DNA of 26,017 nucleotides from assembly GCA_028290305.1 (NCBI GenBank), contig JAQGKC010000130.1, forward strand, positions 1-26,017, read 5' to 3'. How positions within the stretch are numbered: the first letter of the stretch is position 1; each line of letters begins with the position of its first letter. Positions 7,177-13,800 of this stretch are shown here, piece by piece. Below the pieces are notes generated by a model. The model did not search any database. It was given only the letters and a program-made list of their open reading frames with translations, and was not told the DNA's origin. A program made the position numbers and the translations under genes. Origin of the DNA: Bradyrhizobium sp. Lineage in GTDB: Bacteria > Pseudomonadota > Alphaproteobacteria > Rhizobiales > Xanthobacteraceae.

Positions 7177-7239
7177 TTAGGAAGCGGCCCGACGCGCGAC
7201 GATTTCCGGACGACACACGTCGGGCTCCCCAACCAAACC
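7177..7239. repeat. 63-bp dispersed repeat, copy B
   Basis: 62 of 63 bases identical to 5621-5683. Weaker similarity continues about 10 bases further right (CAGCT followed by a GG-rich start). It is downstream of the minus-strand YodC-like gene (7317-7631). An overlapping minus frame, 7172-7435, runs into that gene out of frame and is not called. Confidence 0.85.
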
Positions 7240-7316
7240 TCGAGCTGCAAGCCTTCGGCACGGCCGAATCTAAACTATGCGAACTTCGTGGCAGAAAATG
7301 CGCCAACCTCCCTTGT

Positions 7317-7631
7317 TCACCGCGGAGGTTCACTCCGAAAGGGTTCGGCGAGCAAGGCGGTGGGGAAACTTTCAGATTTAAGCTGGCCAGTATCCCAGTT
7401 GGTCCAAGAGCAATTTGCCTGATCGCCGTGGACACCGGTGACGGTCATCAATGGGCCTCCCGAACGCACCCGAACAAGATCACCAGCCCGTAACGGAGGA
7501 ATGGCCCCGCTCCGCATTACAGTGTTCGCAGGCGCAGAGTCGGAAAAGGCCGGAATCGACAGCGGCACACTAAGCGCAATTCCGAGCGCTACCGCAATTG
7601 CGCTCAAGATGTGTTTCGAGAACGCTGGCAT
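7317..7631 (-). CDS. YodC/DUF2158 family protein with signal peptide (104 aa)
   Basis: The start is placed at ATG 7631 (MPAFSKHILSAIAVALGIAL), because AATGGAG lies just upstream. The in-frame ATG four codons earlier (7643) has only A/T bases before it. Residues 1 to about 30 form a signal peptide or membrane anchor. The C-terminal half carries the DUF2158 pattern: RAGDLVRVRSGGPLMTV (about 48-64), then NCSWTNWDTGQLKSESFP (about 73-90). This family is made of small beta-barrel-like proteins with a conserved GD-VRLKSGGP-MTV core and unknown biochemical role. Most members are cytosolic and about 60-80 aa, so the export signal here is notable. Family call firm, function unknown. Confidence 0.8.
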   Translation of the reverse strand: MPAFSKHILSAIAVALGIALSVPLSIPAFSDSAPANTVMRSGAIPPLRAGDLVRVRSGGPLMTVTGVHGDQANCSWTNWDTGQLKSESFPTALLAEPFRSEPPR

Positions 7632-7857
7632 CTTGAACTCCATTTAAAAATTTGTATGTGGCTTGCAGCATTCGCTGCGCGTCATTGCCGAAACATATTG
7701 GCGAGCGGTGAAAGTAAAAGTGGCTATCAGCCAGTTGTGAAAATGGCCGACGACCGCACCGAATAAAATTCAATTTAATGGTGTCGACGGACCGCTAATC
7801 TACACTGGCTTCACACTGCATTCGGCGTTCTAGCGAATTCATCATGGAGCTTTTCCC

Positions 7858-8103
7858 ATGTCGAACACGTCGGTAAAAGTCGCGTTAGCATTCTTCGTGG
7901 TCTTGGCCTCCGCTCCCGCTTCATTTGCGCAACACGCAGGCTCGGCGGCAACGGGAAATGTGCCAATCGCGACAACCGATCCGAGCGGGGTGGGGAAATG
8001 CTTCCAGCGTACTCCCGCCACGGCGCGCAAGCGTCCCAAAATCGTTCGTTCCACCAGCGTTTGCTGGGCCCCGCCGGATACCACTGACGGTCCCGAAGTT
8101 TAA
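7858..8103 (+). CDS. Small secreted protein (81 aa), hypothetical
   Basis: The ATG at 7858 follows TGGAG at about 8 bases. The N-terminus MSNTSVKVALAFFVVLASAP plus ASFA is a clear signal peptide (cleavage near residue 24). The mature part is about 57 residues, proline- and lysine-rich (TPATARKRPKIVRST), with two cysteines (C48 and C69) that could pair in the periplasm. It converges on 8177-8377 with a 73-base gap. No domain recognised. Confidence 0.65.
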   Translation: MSNTSVKVALAFFVVLASAPASFAQHAGSAATGNVPIATTDPSGVGKCFQRTPATARKRPKIVRSTSVCWAPPDTTDGPEV

Positions 8104-8176
8104 GTGATGCGAAGGGGAGACTCGCGACTTCCGCAGGCGTGGTGGCGACTATCAGCCCAAGCCGGCGGCGGTTCGG

Positions 8177-8377
8177 TCAACCCTTTGGCCCTGAGGCGTT
8201 ATCCAGCCAATACCGGGTCTGTTCGTCGGTCCAACCGGGAACAGCGTAGCCCTTGGGGACGATAACACGTTGGCCCGGACGTGAATGGCGCTCGGGCGGT
8301 TTGAAACGATGCACCGTCGCGGCGTTCGCAGAGGCACACAAACTGATCAAGAGGCCCAAGGCCAAAACAGATCGCAT
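8177..8377 (-). CDS. Small secreted protein (66 aa), conserved hypothetical
   Basis: The ATG at 8377 has GGGAG upstream at about 9 bases. The N-terminus MRSVLALGLLISLCASANA is a short signal peptide (cleavage near residue 19). The mature protein has a basic, His/Pro-containing start, then VIVPKGYAVPGWTDEQTRYW and LDNASGPKG at the end. The PGWTDExTRYWLDNA ending is one I associate with a recurrent small periplasmic protein of Bradyrhizobium (recollection, not searched). No enzymatic motif. The gene stands alone on its strand. Confidence 0.7.
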   Translation of the reverse strand: MRSVLALGLLISLCASANAATVHRFKPPERHSRPGQRVIVPKGYAVPGWTDEQTRYWLDNASGPKG

Positions 8378-8777
8378 CGTATTTGCTCCCGCCCCGTCCC
8401 CAAGAGCCGCCTCGTCAGCCGAGCCGGGGAGGCAATAGCAAGGGCGTCGGGGTCTTCGCAGTTCCGGAATTAACCCGCGGGACTGGTATTCAGCTTAACA
8501 CGCGAGTTTGGTTGCGGGCCGCGTTCGAAATCCTATCGTCGATCGCAGTCGTGTGGATTTGGCCAGCGCCCACTCGTCGGCCATGCGTACCGCCGGATCA
8601 GGGGTCGCCGACCTTCCAGAGAAGGTGGCGGCCCCGCCCAAAAAGTGGTGCAGCGGAACCGGCGCCCCAGACTAAAGCGCGGTCTCCGACCTCTGATTCG
8701 TCGTCCGACTTATCAACATCCGCGATCTGCGGCGACCGGATCTCGTGTTCGACTCATCGCGCAAGGATCATCATTGG
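8378..8777. other. Gene-free stretch
   Basis: About 400 bases without a convincing gene. A plus-strand open frame (8383-8865) crosses it but has compositionally biased, domain-free translation (many PRP/SSD runs) and no ribosome binding site, and it overlaps the better minus gene 8810-9070. It may contain a decayed gene. Confidence 0.4.
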
Positions 8778-8809
8778 GGACGCCGTAAGCTGGCGCGCGA
8801 TCGATAACG
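8778..8809. repeat. 32-bp dispersed repeat, copy 2
   Basis: 30 of 32 bases match 6401-6432. It directly abuts the stop codon (8810-8812) of the minus-strand gene 8810-9070. No third copy was seen in the window. Confidence 0.75.
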
Positions 8810-9070
8810 TTAGCCAGCTTTCGTACGCGTGCAGAAAGCGGAAATCCTGTCAGCCGCGACCTTAGCAGGTCCAACAATCAGGCGGGGAGCATCCGGATAG
8901 GCCGGTTCGCCACGTCCATTTACGTACCAGCGGCTCCTCAGGAAAAGGCTCTCGACGAGATATGGAAAATCCAAGGAAGCCCGGCCGACGGGCGGCTTGA
9001 TCACCCGGGCGGCAACCCCGGGAAACTTCAATCTGTAGATTTTTCCAACGTGCAGCATACCGGGACCCAA
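8810..9070 (-). CDS. Small hypothetical protein (86 aa)
   Basis: Translation includes MLHVGKIYRLKFPGVAARVI, then KPPVGRASLDFPYLVESLFL and RSRWYVNGRGEPAYPDAPRL. The mix of beta-type segments and aromatic residues looks like a compact soluble domain; no signal peptide is present. Start choice: TTG at 9070 has AGGGA seven bases upstream, while the ATG at 9058, four codons later, has no nearby site. I therefore prefer the TTG, with some doubt. The 32-bp repeat follows the stop directly. No family recognised. Confidence 0.55.
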   Translation of the reverse strand: MGPGMLHVGKIYRLKFPGVAARVIKPPVGRASLDFPYLVESLFLRSRWYVNGRGEPAYPDAPRLIVGPAKVAADRISAFCTRTKAG

Positions 9071-9115
9071 GAATTCGTCCCTCGTAGCACCACGGGTTTG
9101 GCAGGTAAATTAAAC

Positions 9116-9135
9116 TGTCGTAAATTTGTCGTAAA
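9116..9135. promoter_or_regulatory. Two TGTCGTAAA direct repeats, one helical turn apart
   Basis: TGTCGTAAA occurs at 9116-9124 and again at 9127-9135, an 11-base period. The pair sits in the divergent intergenic region, 46 bases upstream of the minus gene starting at 9070 and about 175 bases upstream of the plus gene at 9310. The spacing suits a tandem-binding regulator, but the site is short and could be chance. Confidence 0.3.
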
Positions 9136-9309
9136 CTTGGAGCTTTCCCCGATAACCGGATGTTGATCGATTTGATTTCCCGGCAGGGAAACCCGCCGGC
9201 AGAGACCGAAAAGGGCCTACCGCTCTTCGTCCGGGTGGGGCAAACTGCGAATTTGCAGGACGCTCTCGTTAGCCGCGCCGGTGCACACCAACCCTGAAGG
9301 GAACGACGG

Positions 9310-9627
9310 ATGTCGACTTCACTACGAATTCTCGCCGTGTCGGCTTTGTTGACCGCCAACGCGGCCATGTTCACCGGCACCGCCAGAGCGGCAGATATCG
9401 TCGAAGCCGTGCCCGGCGGCGCGACCCAGCCCGTCTACTGGAGAGGAGGTCGGCACTATGGCTGGCATGCTCCCAGCGAACTGATAGTCGGCGTGCGGGG
9501 CGCTGGTCCGTTGACCGTACCGTTCTACGGCGCGGGCTGGTATCCTGGACCCGCTCATTACTATGGTCCGCGGCATCCGCTGTGCTGTCGCGCCGGAGGG
9601 GATGCGGTGATCTCGGTCAGGTACTAG
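9310..9627 (+). CDS. Small secreted Gly/Tyr/His-rich protein (105 aa)
   Basis: The ATG at 9310 follows AAGGGAA. Residues 1-27 (MSTSLRILAVSALLTANAAM through ARA) form a signal peptide. The mature part is rich in Gly, Tyr, His and Pro, with phrases WRGGRHYGWHAPSELIVGVR and PFYGAGWYPGPAHYYGPRHP, and two adjacent cysteines near the end. Such low-complexity aromatic/His sequences are common in small envelope proteins of rhizobiales and may bind metals, though that is a guess. Its stop overlaps by 4 bases the stop of a possible convergent gene (9624-9797). Confidence 0.7.
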   Translation: MSTSLRILAVSALLTANAAMFTGTARAADIVEAVPGGATQPVYWRGGRHYGWHAPSELIVGVRGAGPLTVPFYGAGWYPGPAHYYGPRHPLCCRAGGDAVISVRY

Positions 9628-9797
9628 TCACGTTGAGGATGCACATAGCGGTCGTCAGGAGGCGACGCAGCGGGCACCTGATTTGCCTTGCGATAGAAAA
9701 AAGCCGTCGCCGGGATAACGGTGATGGTTTTTCTGTCGCTCCGCAGCGCTCTTTTAATGCGAAGACCAATAGGGGGTAGCCCGAATTCGCGGCACAT
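9624..9797 (-). CDS. Possible small basic protein (57 aa)
   Basis: The ATG at 9797 has GGGAG about 9 bases upstream. Translation begins MCREFGLPPIGLRIKRALRS, continues DRKTITVIPATAFFYRKANQ and ends DDRYVHPQRD. It is basic, with no signal peptide. The ribosome binding site and the ordered hydrophobic core (TITVIPATAFFY) support a gene. The 4-base stop-to-stop overlap with 9310-9627 is unusual, so confidence is moderate to low. No family recognised. Confidence 0.4.
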   Translation of the reverse strand: MCREFGLPPIGLRIKRALRSDRKTITVIPATAFFYRKANQVPAASPPDDRYVHPQRD

Positions 9798-9981
9798 GAC
9801 GCACCGCTCCCGGCCATAATGGCTACATCGGTACCCCCGCAAAGGTGCCATCAACGCGGTTGAGCCCGCCAAAGGCCCATCGCGCGGATCTTCGGCGCCA
9901 ACCGGGAAACACGCAGGCTTTCGCACCATATAGCTCAGCGCTATTGTTCGCCCGCTTTCCGCTTCGCTATCGAGGACCGGC

Positions 9982-10407
9982 ATGACTGAAATCATCCATC
10001 TCGGCTCACTTGAGCTTAAGTTCCTGCGAAGCAAAGAAGACACGGCTGGCAGCCTCGATATGTTTGAGATGACACTGCAGCCGAACGCGCGCATGCCGAT
10101 TCCTCACTACCACGATCGCTGGGATGAAACGATTTATGGGCTGGCCGGCATCACGTCGTGGAAGATCGACGGTAAAGATGTCGATGTCGGGCCTGGCGAG
10201 ACCGTCTTCATCAAACGCGGCGTCGTTCACGGGTTCACAAATCGCTCGGCTGAACCGGCGACTTGTCTCTGCACCCTCACCCCGGGCGTGCTTGGCCCGC
10301 AATATTTTAAGGACATGGCCAGCTTGCTGGCGGCAAGCGCCCCTGATCCGGCGAAGATGAAAAAAACGATGTTGCGCTACGGGCTGATACCGGCACCTTC
10401 ATCCTGA
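9982..10407 (+). CDS. Cupin-domain protein (141 aa)
   Basis: A single-domain cupin. Cupin motif 1 is PHYHDRWDETIYGLAG, giving metal ligands H42, H44 and E49. Motif 2 is PGETVFIKRGVVHGFTN, giving H83; the usual Pro of PxG is replaced by Lys. Short cupins of this layout bind one metal ion (Fe, Mn, Zn or Ni) and act as dioxygenases, isomerases, or sensors of small molecules; substrate cannot be told from sequence. There is no signal peptide, so it is cytosolic. The C-terminal helix (DMASLLAASAPDPAKMKKTM) is a common tail in this subgroup. The gene is alone on its strand. Confidence 0.85.
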   Translation: MTEIIHLGSLELKFLRSKEDTAGSLDMFEMTLQPNARMPIPHYHDRWDETIYGLAGITSWKIDGKDVDVGPGETVFIKRGVVHGFTNRSAEPATCLCTLTPGVLGPQYFKDMASLLAASAPDPAKMKKTMLRYGLIPAPSS

Positions 10408-10603
10408 AGGCGGGCTCAAACATCCACCCCCTCTCTCGGAGCGCTTTCGCGTACCCACAACCTGCGGCATCGTTGATCTTAGCGGTGGCCTAACATTCGT
10501 AGGCATGATCTTGGCAGGGAAGTTCCCCCGCGCAGCAGTGGCTTGCGTGCCCATCCAGGTTGGGCAACATTCCAAGCAGTGCGGACCTTGAAGGACACGC
10601 TTT

Positions 10604-10996
10604 GTGAGATTGGCGGCTCGATCACTCGGATTGTTAATCGCCGCTTTTTTGGCGTTCACTGTGCGCGCACAAGCCCAGGATTATCGCGCGGACCCTGACC
10701 TTGAGCTCCAGCGAGAGCAGTGGCGTGAGCACGTCCGCGAAACGAAACGCCGGGTTCAGCAAGAGGCCTTGCAACGTCGGCTTGAAAATCCCCGCGGTCG
10801 TGTCGAGCCTTCGCAAGAAGACGAAGCCCGTCGCGCATCGGAGAGTGTCGTCAACGACGATAGTCTGGCGCCTGGGGACGTTGTCATGACCGACAAGGGA
10901 ATGTTTGTGTTCAAGGGACGAAGCGATGAGGACGACAGGGCTCCAAATTTCGAACCTGTCGAAAGCTCGTCGGGGCTGAAGGCGAATGGGAAATGA
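10604..10996 (+). CDS. Secreted charged protein (130 aa), hypothetical
   Basis: The GTG start at 10604 follows AAGGA at about 9 bases. The signal peptide MRLAARSLGLLIAAFLAFTV ends near AQA (residue 24). The mature part begins with a long highly charged helix (about 30-75, many Arg/Glu/Gln, coiled-coil-like). A short beta-like block follows, LAPGDVVMTDKGMFVFKGR (about 88-106), then an acidic disordered tail. No catalytic motif. The compact GDVVMTDKGMFVFKGR block is the best handle for a profile search. It converges on the 27-aa gene 11028-11111 with 31 bases between stops. Confidence 0.65.
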   Translation: MRLAARSLGLLIAAFLAFTVRAQAQDYRADPDLELQREQWREHVRETKRRVQQEALQRRLENPRGRVEPSQEDEARRASESVVNDDSLAPGDVVMTDKGMFVFKGRSDEDDRAPNFEPVESSSGLKANGK

Positions 10997-11027
10997 GCGT
11001 TTGCGAGCGCAACGAGCAAATGTCAGC

Positions 11028-11111
11028 TCAGGACCGGAAAGCGTCCAAAGCGTGGGCAATGAGAATGCCGATGCTTAGAACAACAAAAAATGTTGTTATG
11101 GTCTCAAACAT
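11028..11111 (-). CDS. Single-pass membrane microprotein (27 aa)
   Basis: The short frame begins MFETITTFFVVLSIGILIAH and ends ALDAFRS: one membrane segment with a short polar tail. AGGA lies 6 bases upstream of the ATG at 11111. The longer in-frame start at 11264 would fuse a polar, Cys-containing stretch and was rejected. I recall similar MxETxxT...AHAxDAxR microproteins in Bradyrhizobium genomes, but this was not checked. The role might be as a small membrane-protein partner; nothing in the sequence shows which. Confidence 0.5.
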   Translation of the reverse strand: MFETITTFFVVLSIGILIAHALDAFRS

Positions 11112-11540
11112 GGACGGTCCTGTGCAATTGATCTCAGTGAAAGATGGGCTCCCTGCACAGTCAAAAGAATTCCATTGAGCGGAGGAAATTCGTCCTCGCC
11201 AGATGATTTTCAGCAACAGAGTAACGTGACCTTCGCCCGGCCCGAAAGATTGTCGAGCCCTCACAGCGGCTTTCGCCGTGTTCGCTTAGCGTGACAAGCG
11301 CGCCGGAATGTTCGGTTCCCCGATCTCGGAGGATGTAGCTTGCCAGCATCGTTCACACCCGGAACATGTCTGTACGAACTGCCCGGTTAGCCTCTCTCCA
11401 AAAGAGGAGCGATGCAGATCCTTTTGGTGTTGCCGGTCACAGGGTTGCGATCGGCGCGCGACGCAGGCAATGAGGCAGAGATATCTGACGATATCTTGAT
11501 CAGTATTCAAATCAGCGAACCGTCAAAACGAAATGAAGCT
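11112..11540. other. Stretch without a confident gene
   Basis: A plus frame (11412-11642) has AGAGGAG only 2-3 bases before its ATG and overlaps the better minus gene 11541-11834, so it is not called. On the minus strand, NTDQDIVRYLCLIACVA followed one frame over by VTGNTKRICIAPLLERG suggests a frameshifted small membrane protein at about 11390-11510; this is weak. A GATATC-TGAC-GATATC inverted repeat lies at about 11481-11496. Confidence 0.35.
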
Positions 11541-11834
11541 TTAATCTTCGTCATTATTCGGCGCAGGAAGCGGTCGTTGGAATCGGCGCCGCGGCTCAAT
11601 GTTTTGAGGCGGGAAAAATACATCATAGCAGGGCCGGCTTAGCCGCGGGCCGTTGCCTCGCAGGCAGGCCGTGATCCGATCGACGTCCGGTATGTAGGTC
11701 CCGCAGAGGCGAAAGACGTCGGGTGTGCAAGCCTCTTGCTGTTGCTCCGTCCCTTGAGCGATCGCTGACGTTTCAGCGCAGAACGCAAAGGCCGCCAGTA
11801 CCGCGACCCTACTGACCATCCGATAGGGCGGCAT
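11541..11834 (-). CDS. Small secreted cysteine-containing protein (97 aa)
   Basis: The start chosen is ATG 11834 (MPPYRMVSRVAVLAAFAFCA), with CGAGG just upstream; a TTG six codons earlier and an ATG five codons later are alternatives. The signal peptide ends near AIAQ. The mature part has the spaced cysteine pattern ACTPDVFRLCGTYIPDVDRI, then TACLRGNGPRLSRPCYDVFF: four cysteines with C-x8-C and C-x10-C spacing. That pattern resembles the cysteine-rich repeat seen in many short alphaproteobacterial periplasmic proteins. The tail is Arg/Pro-rich and acidic at the end. Two disulphides are likely. Function unknown. Confidence 0.65.
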   Translation of the reverse strand: MPPYRMVSRVAVLAAFAFCAETSAIAQGTEQQQEACTPDVFRLCGTYIPDVDRITACLRGNGPRLSRPCYDVFFPPQNIEPRRRFQRPLPAPNNDED

Positions 11835-12196
11835 GCCAACCTCGTTCGACAAAAACCGACTCGATCATCTCGACCTCAGTACCCGATCAAGGTGGCGAAT
11901 TCCGGGCTGACTGCGTACTGGTGCCGGCCTTGAATGCAGCGGAGTGTCGGTTCAATTGCATAGCGCAGAAACAATCCGGAAAAGTACACGCGTTACAACA
12001 AACTCGTGAGCGCCATGGCAACATGGCCCCGGTTGCGGCAGTTTCGTATTGGCTGGCATGAGAGGCAAGACCGCGTCGGCTCGACGTCGAACGGGTCGAT
12101 CGCGATCAACGGGTTCCCGCGACGCACCTGATTTGCCTTAAAATCCACCCTACTGGCGTGCTTTGGTGCGTGATCGCCATAAGGTAGCATCTGGAC
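11835..12196. other. Intergenic region before the acyltransferase gene
   Basis: About 360 bases with no convincing gene. It must carry the divergent promoters of 11541-11834 (minus) and 12197-13273 (plus), but no clear boxes are seen. Confidence 0.4.
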
Positions 12197-13273
12197 ATGC
12201 CGCAGGGTTTTCTTCCCCGAATTGAATCGCTGCGAGGGATCGCCGCCCTGATGGTCGTCGGCTATCACGTCCGCGGCCAATTCTCGGCGAGTCCCGCATA
12301 CGATTGGTTTGACGGTTTCGCCTTCCAGATATTCACAGCCCTCTCGAATGGTGTCGGCGCTGTCGTTATCTTTTTTGTGTTGAGCGGCTTCGTTCTTGCG
12401 CGTTCGCTCGACGCCAATCCAGACCCCACCAGGTTCTTCCGCCATCGCATCTTTCGGCTGTTTCCCGCGGCGATCTTCGTGGTCACGCTGCTGACCGCGC
12501 TTCACTGGCAGTTTGGAATCTACGTGGGTTATGAGGCGTCTTTCGACGTCGTTGACGTCATCCTGAACTTGCTGATGATCAAAAGCGACATCAACAGCGT
12601 GATGTGGTCGATGACGGTCGAGTGCGTGGCAACGCCCCTGATCTTGTTGAGCGTCTGGTTATTTCACAGGCATGGCGAGCGGCCACTTTGGATTTTGGTC
12701 GCGATTCTTCTCGGCCTGTCTTCTTTTGGACAATACTCTCATTTGCTCGGCGGCTTCACCACGCTTGCACCGCTATATGCTTTCGTCGTCGGAGTGCTGA
12801 TACATTTTCGGGGCGCGCGGATTGCATCACTGATCGGCCCAAGGCTGCACGCCGCATCGATCATCGCAATCGCCATCTTCTGTTTCTGCGGAACAAGGAC
12901 ACAGAGCGCACTCGTTTTGATGCTGGAATGCCTGAGCGCAGCAACATTGGTCGCGCTGATCGCTTACTGTCCGACTGCCGGCCTGTTCGTTCCGCTTGAT
13001 TTCAAACTCTCCCGCTTCTACGGGAGGATCTCGTACAGCTTTTATTTGCTGCACCTCCTGGGTATTTTGTTTGCCAACCGAATCCTTGCTCTCTTTGGCG
13101 TTCCGCTTTCGGCATTTCCGATCGTCGTTGCGACCATCCTGGTAACTGTGGTTTCGATCCTGATAACGACCCCGGCCGCCTATTTGTCCTGGCGTTTCGT
13201 TGAGGTTCCAGCGATCAACTTCGCAAAAAATATACGGCCGCGCCTGCTTCGGGCGACCTCAACACCCGGATAG
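12197..13273 (+). CDS. Membrane acyltransferase, acyltransferase-3 family (358 aa)
   Basis: The translation has the acyltransferase-3 (OafA/YrhL type) layout: an N-terminal RIESLRGIAALMVVGYH motif (residues 8-24, with the conserved Arg and His), then FFVLSGFVLARS (about 59-70) and RFFRHRIFRLFP on the cytosolic loop. WSMTVECVATPLI, SYSFYLLHLLGILF and a C-terminal YLSWRFVEVPA follow. About ten membrane segments are expected. These inner-membrane enzymes move acetyl, succinyl or other acyl groups onto polysaccharides, lipids or Nod-type factors; the acceptor cannot be told. No glycan genes are adjacent, so it looks like an orphan modification gene. Confidence 0.88.
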   Translation: MPQGFLPRIESLRGIAALMVVGYHVRGQFSASPAYDWFDGFAFQIFTALSNGVGAVVIFFVLSGFVLARSLDANPDPTRFFRHRIFRLFPAAIFVVTLLTALHWQFGIYVGYEASFDVVDVILNLLMIKSDINSVMWSMTVECVATPLILLSVWLFHRHGERPLWILVAILLGLSSFGQYSHLLGGFTTLAPLYAFVVGVLIHFRGARIASLIGPRLHAASIIAIAIFCFCGTRTQSALVLMLECLSAATLVALIAYCPTAGLFVPLDFKLSRFYGRISYSFYLLHLLGILFANRILALFGVPLSAFPIVVATILVTVVSILITTPAAYLSWRFVEVPAINFAKNIRPRLLRATSTPG

Positions 13274-13279
13274 TGGCTA

Positions 13280-13292
13280 GCGTCTCAGACGC
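13280..13292 (+). terminator. Possible weak terminator after the acyltransferase gene
   Basis: GCGTC-TCA-GACGC (13280-13292) followed by CATTTT, 6 bases past the stop. The stem is only 5 bp with a 3-base loop. Confidence 0.3.
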
Positions 13293-13513
13293 CATTTTCG
13301 TTGCCGAAGGGATCCGCGGGACCGGCGGTGCCACAAAGAATTGGTGCTTTTCTGCCCGAGATCCGAAACCGAGTCGGTTCGGCTGCCACAATTTCCGTTG
13401 GTGCGATGCGAATTCGTCAAGTCTCGGCCGCAACTTTTTTGCATCTTGGCGGCGATAAAAAGACTCAATTCTCACCTGCAATGAAGCGTCGAGCAATTTT
13501 GGGGAAAATTCCG

Positions 13514-13732
13514 ATGCGCAAACGATGGTCGATTGCTATCCACCACGAAGACCGGGGCGAAGATTCCTTGATCTCGGAAGATCACTTCATTCACTTCGCG
13601 GACGTTCATGAGAGAATGAAGAAGAACAAGGACAAGGTTTTTGTCGTCAGAATTCCTGTGACGGCGAAGCCAATGGAGGTTCAGGCCTTCAACAACCTTC
13701 GACAGTTGGGCTATCGCGTCGAGACCATATAG
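13514..13732 (+). CDS. Small hypothetical protein (72 aa)
   Basis: The start is set at ATG 13514 (MRKRWSIAIHHEDRGEDSLI), with GGGGAA upstream; earlier in-frame Met codons lack a ribosome binding site and give low-quality sequence. It continues SEDHFIHFADVHERMKKNKD, then KVFVVRIPVTAKPMEVQAFN and ends LRQLGYRVETI. There is no signal peptide; the alternation of alpha and beta segments looks like a small globular cytosolic domain. A hairpin terminator lies 18 bases past the stop, shared with the convergent gene at 13801. Function unknown. Confidence 0.6.
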   Translation: MRKRWSIAIHHEDRGEDSLISEDHFIHFADVHERMKKNKDKVFVVRIPVTAKPMEVQAFNNLRQLGYRVETI

Positions 13733-13750
13733 CCGTCCGCTCGAACAAAA

Positions 13751-13772
13751 CCCGCCGGCGCGAGCCGGCGGG
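13751..13772. terminator. Bidirectional CCCGCCGG-family terminator
   Basis: CCCGCCGG (13751-13758), loop CGCGAG, CCGGCGGG (13765-13772): a perfect 8-bp stem with an A run before it (AAAA, giving T's on the minus strand). It lies between the convergent genes 13514-13732 and 13801-14178, so it can serve both. Confidence 0.75.
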
Positions 13773-13800
13773 CTGCTTTCGTGTATCCACGGGCTGAATA

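Noticed and set aside
7172..7435. Minus-strand open frame with the same repeat-derived C-terminus
   Set aside because: It overlaps the well-supported YodC-like gene out of frame on the same strand.
8383..8865. Plus-strand open frame of 160 codons
   Set aside because: No ribosome binding site, biased low-information translation, and overlap with the better minus gene 8810-9070.
11412..11642. Plus-strand open frame with AGAGGAG before the ATG
   Set aside because: The site is too close to the ATG, and the frame overlaps the confident secreted-protein gene 11541-11834 on the other strand.
9674..12139. 16-base identity GCACCTGATTTGCCTT at 9674-9689 and 12124-12139
   Set aside because: Short, without extended similarity around it; could be chance in a window of this size.
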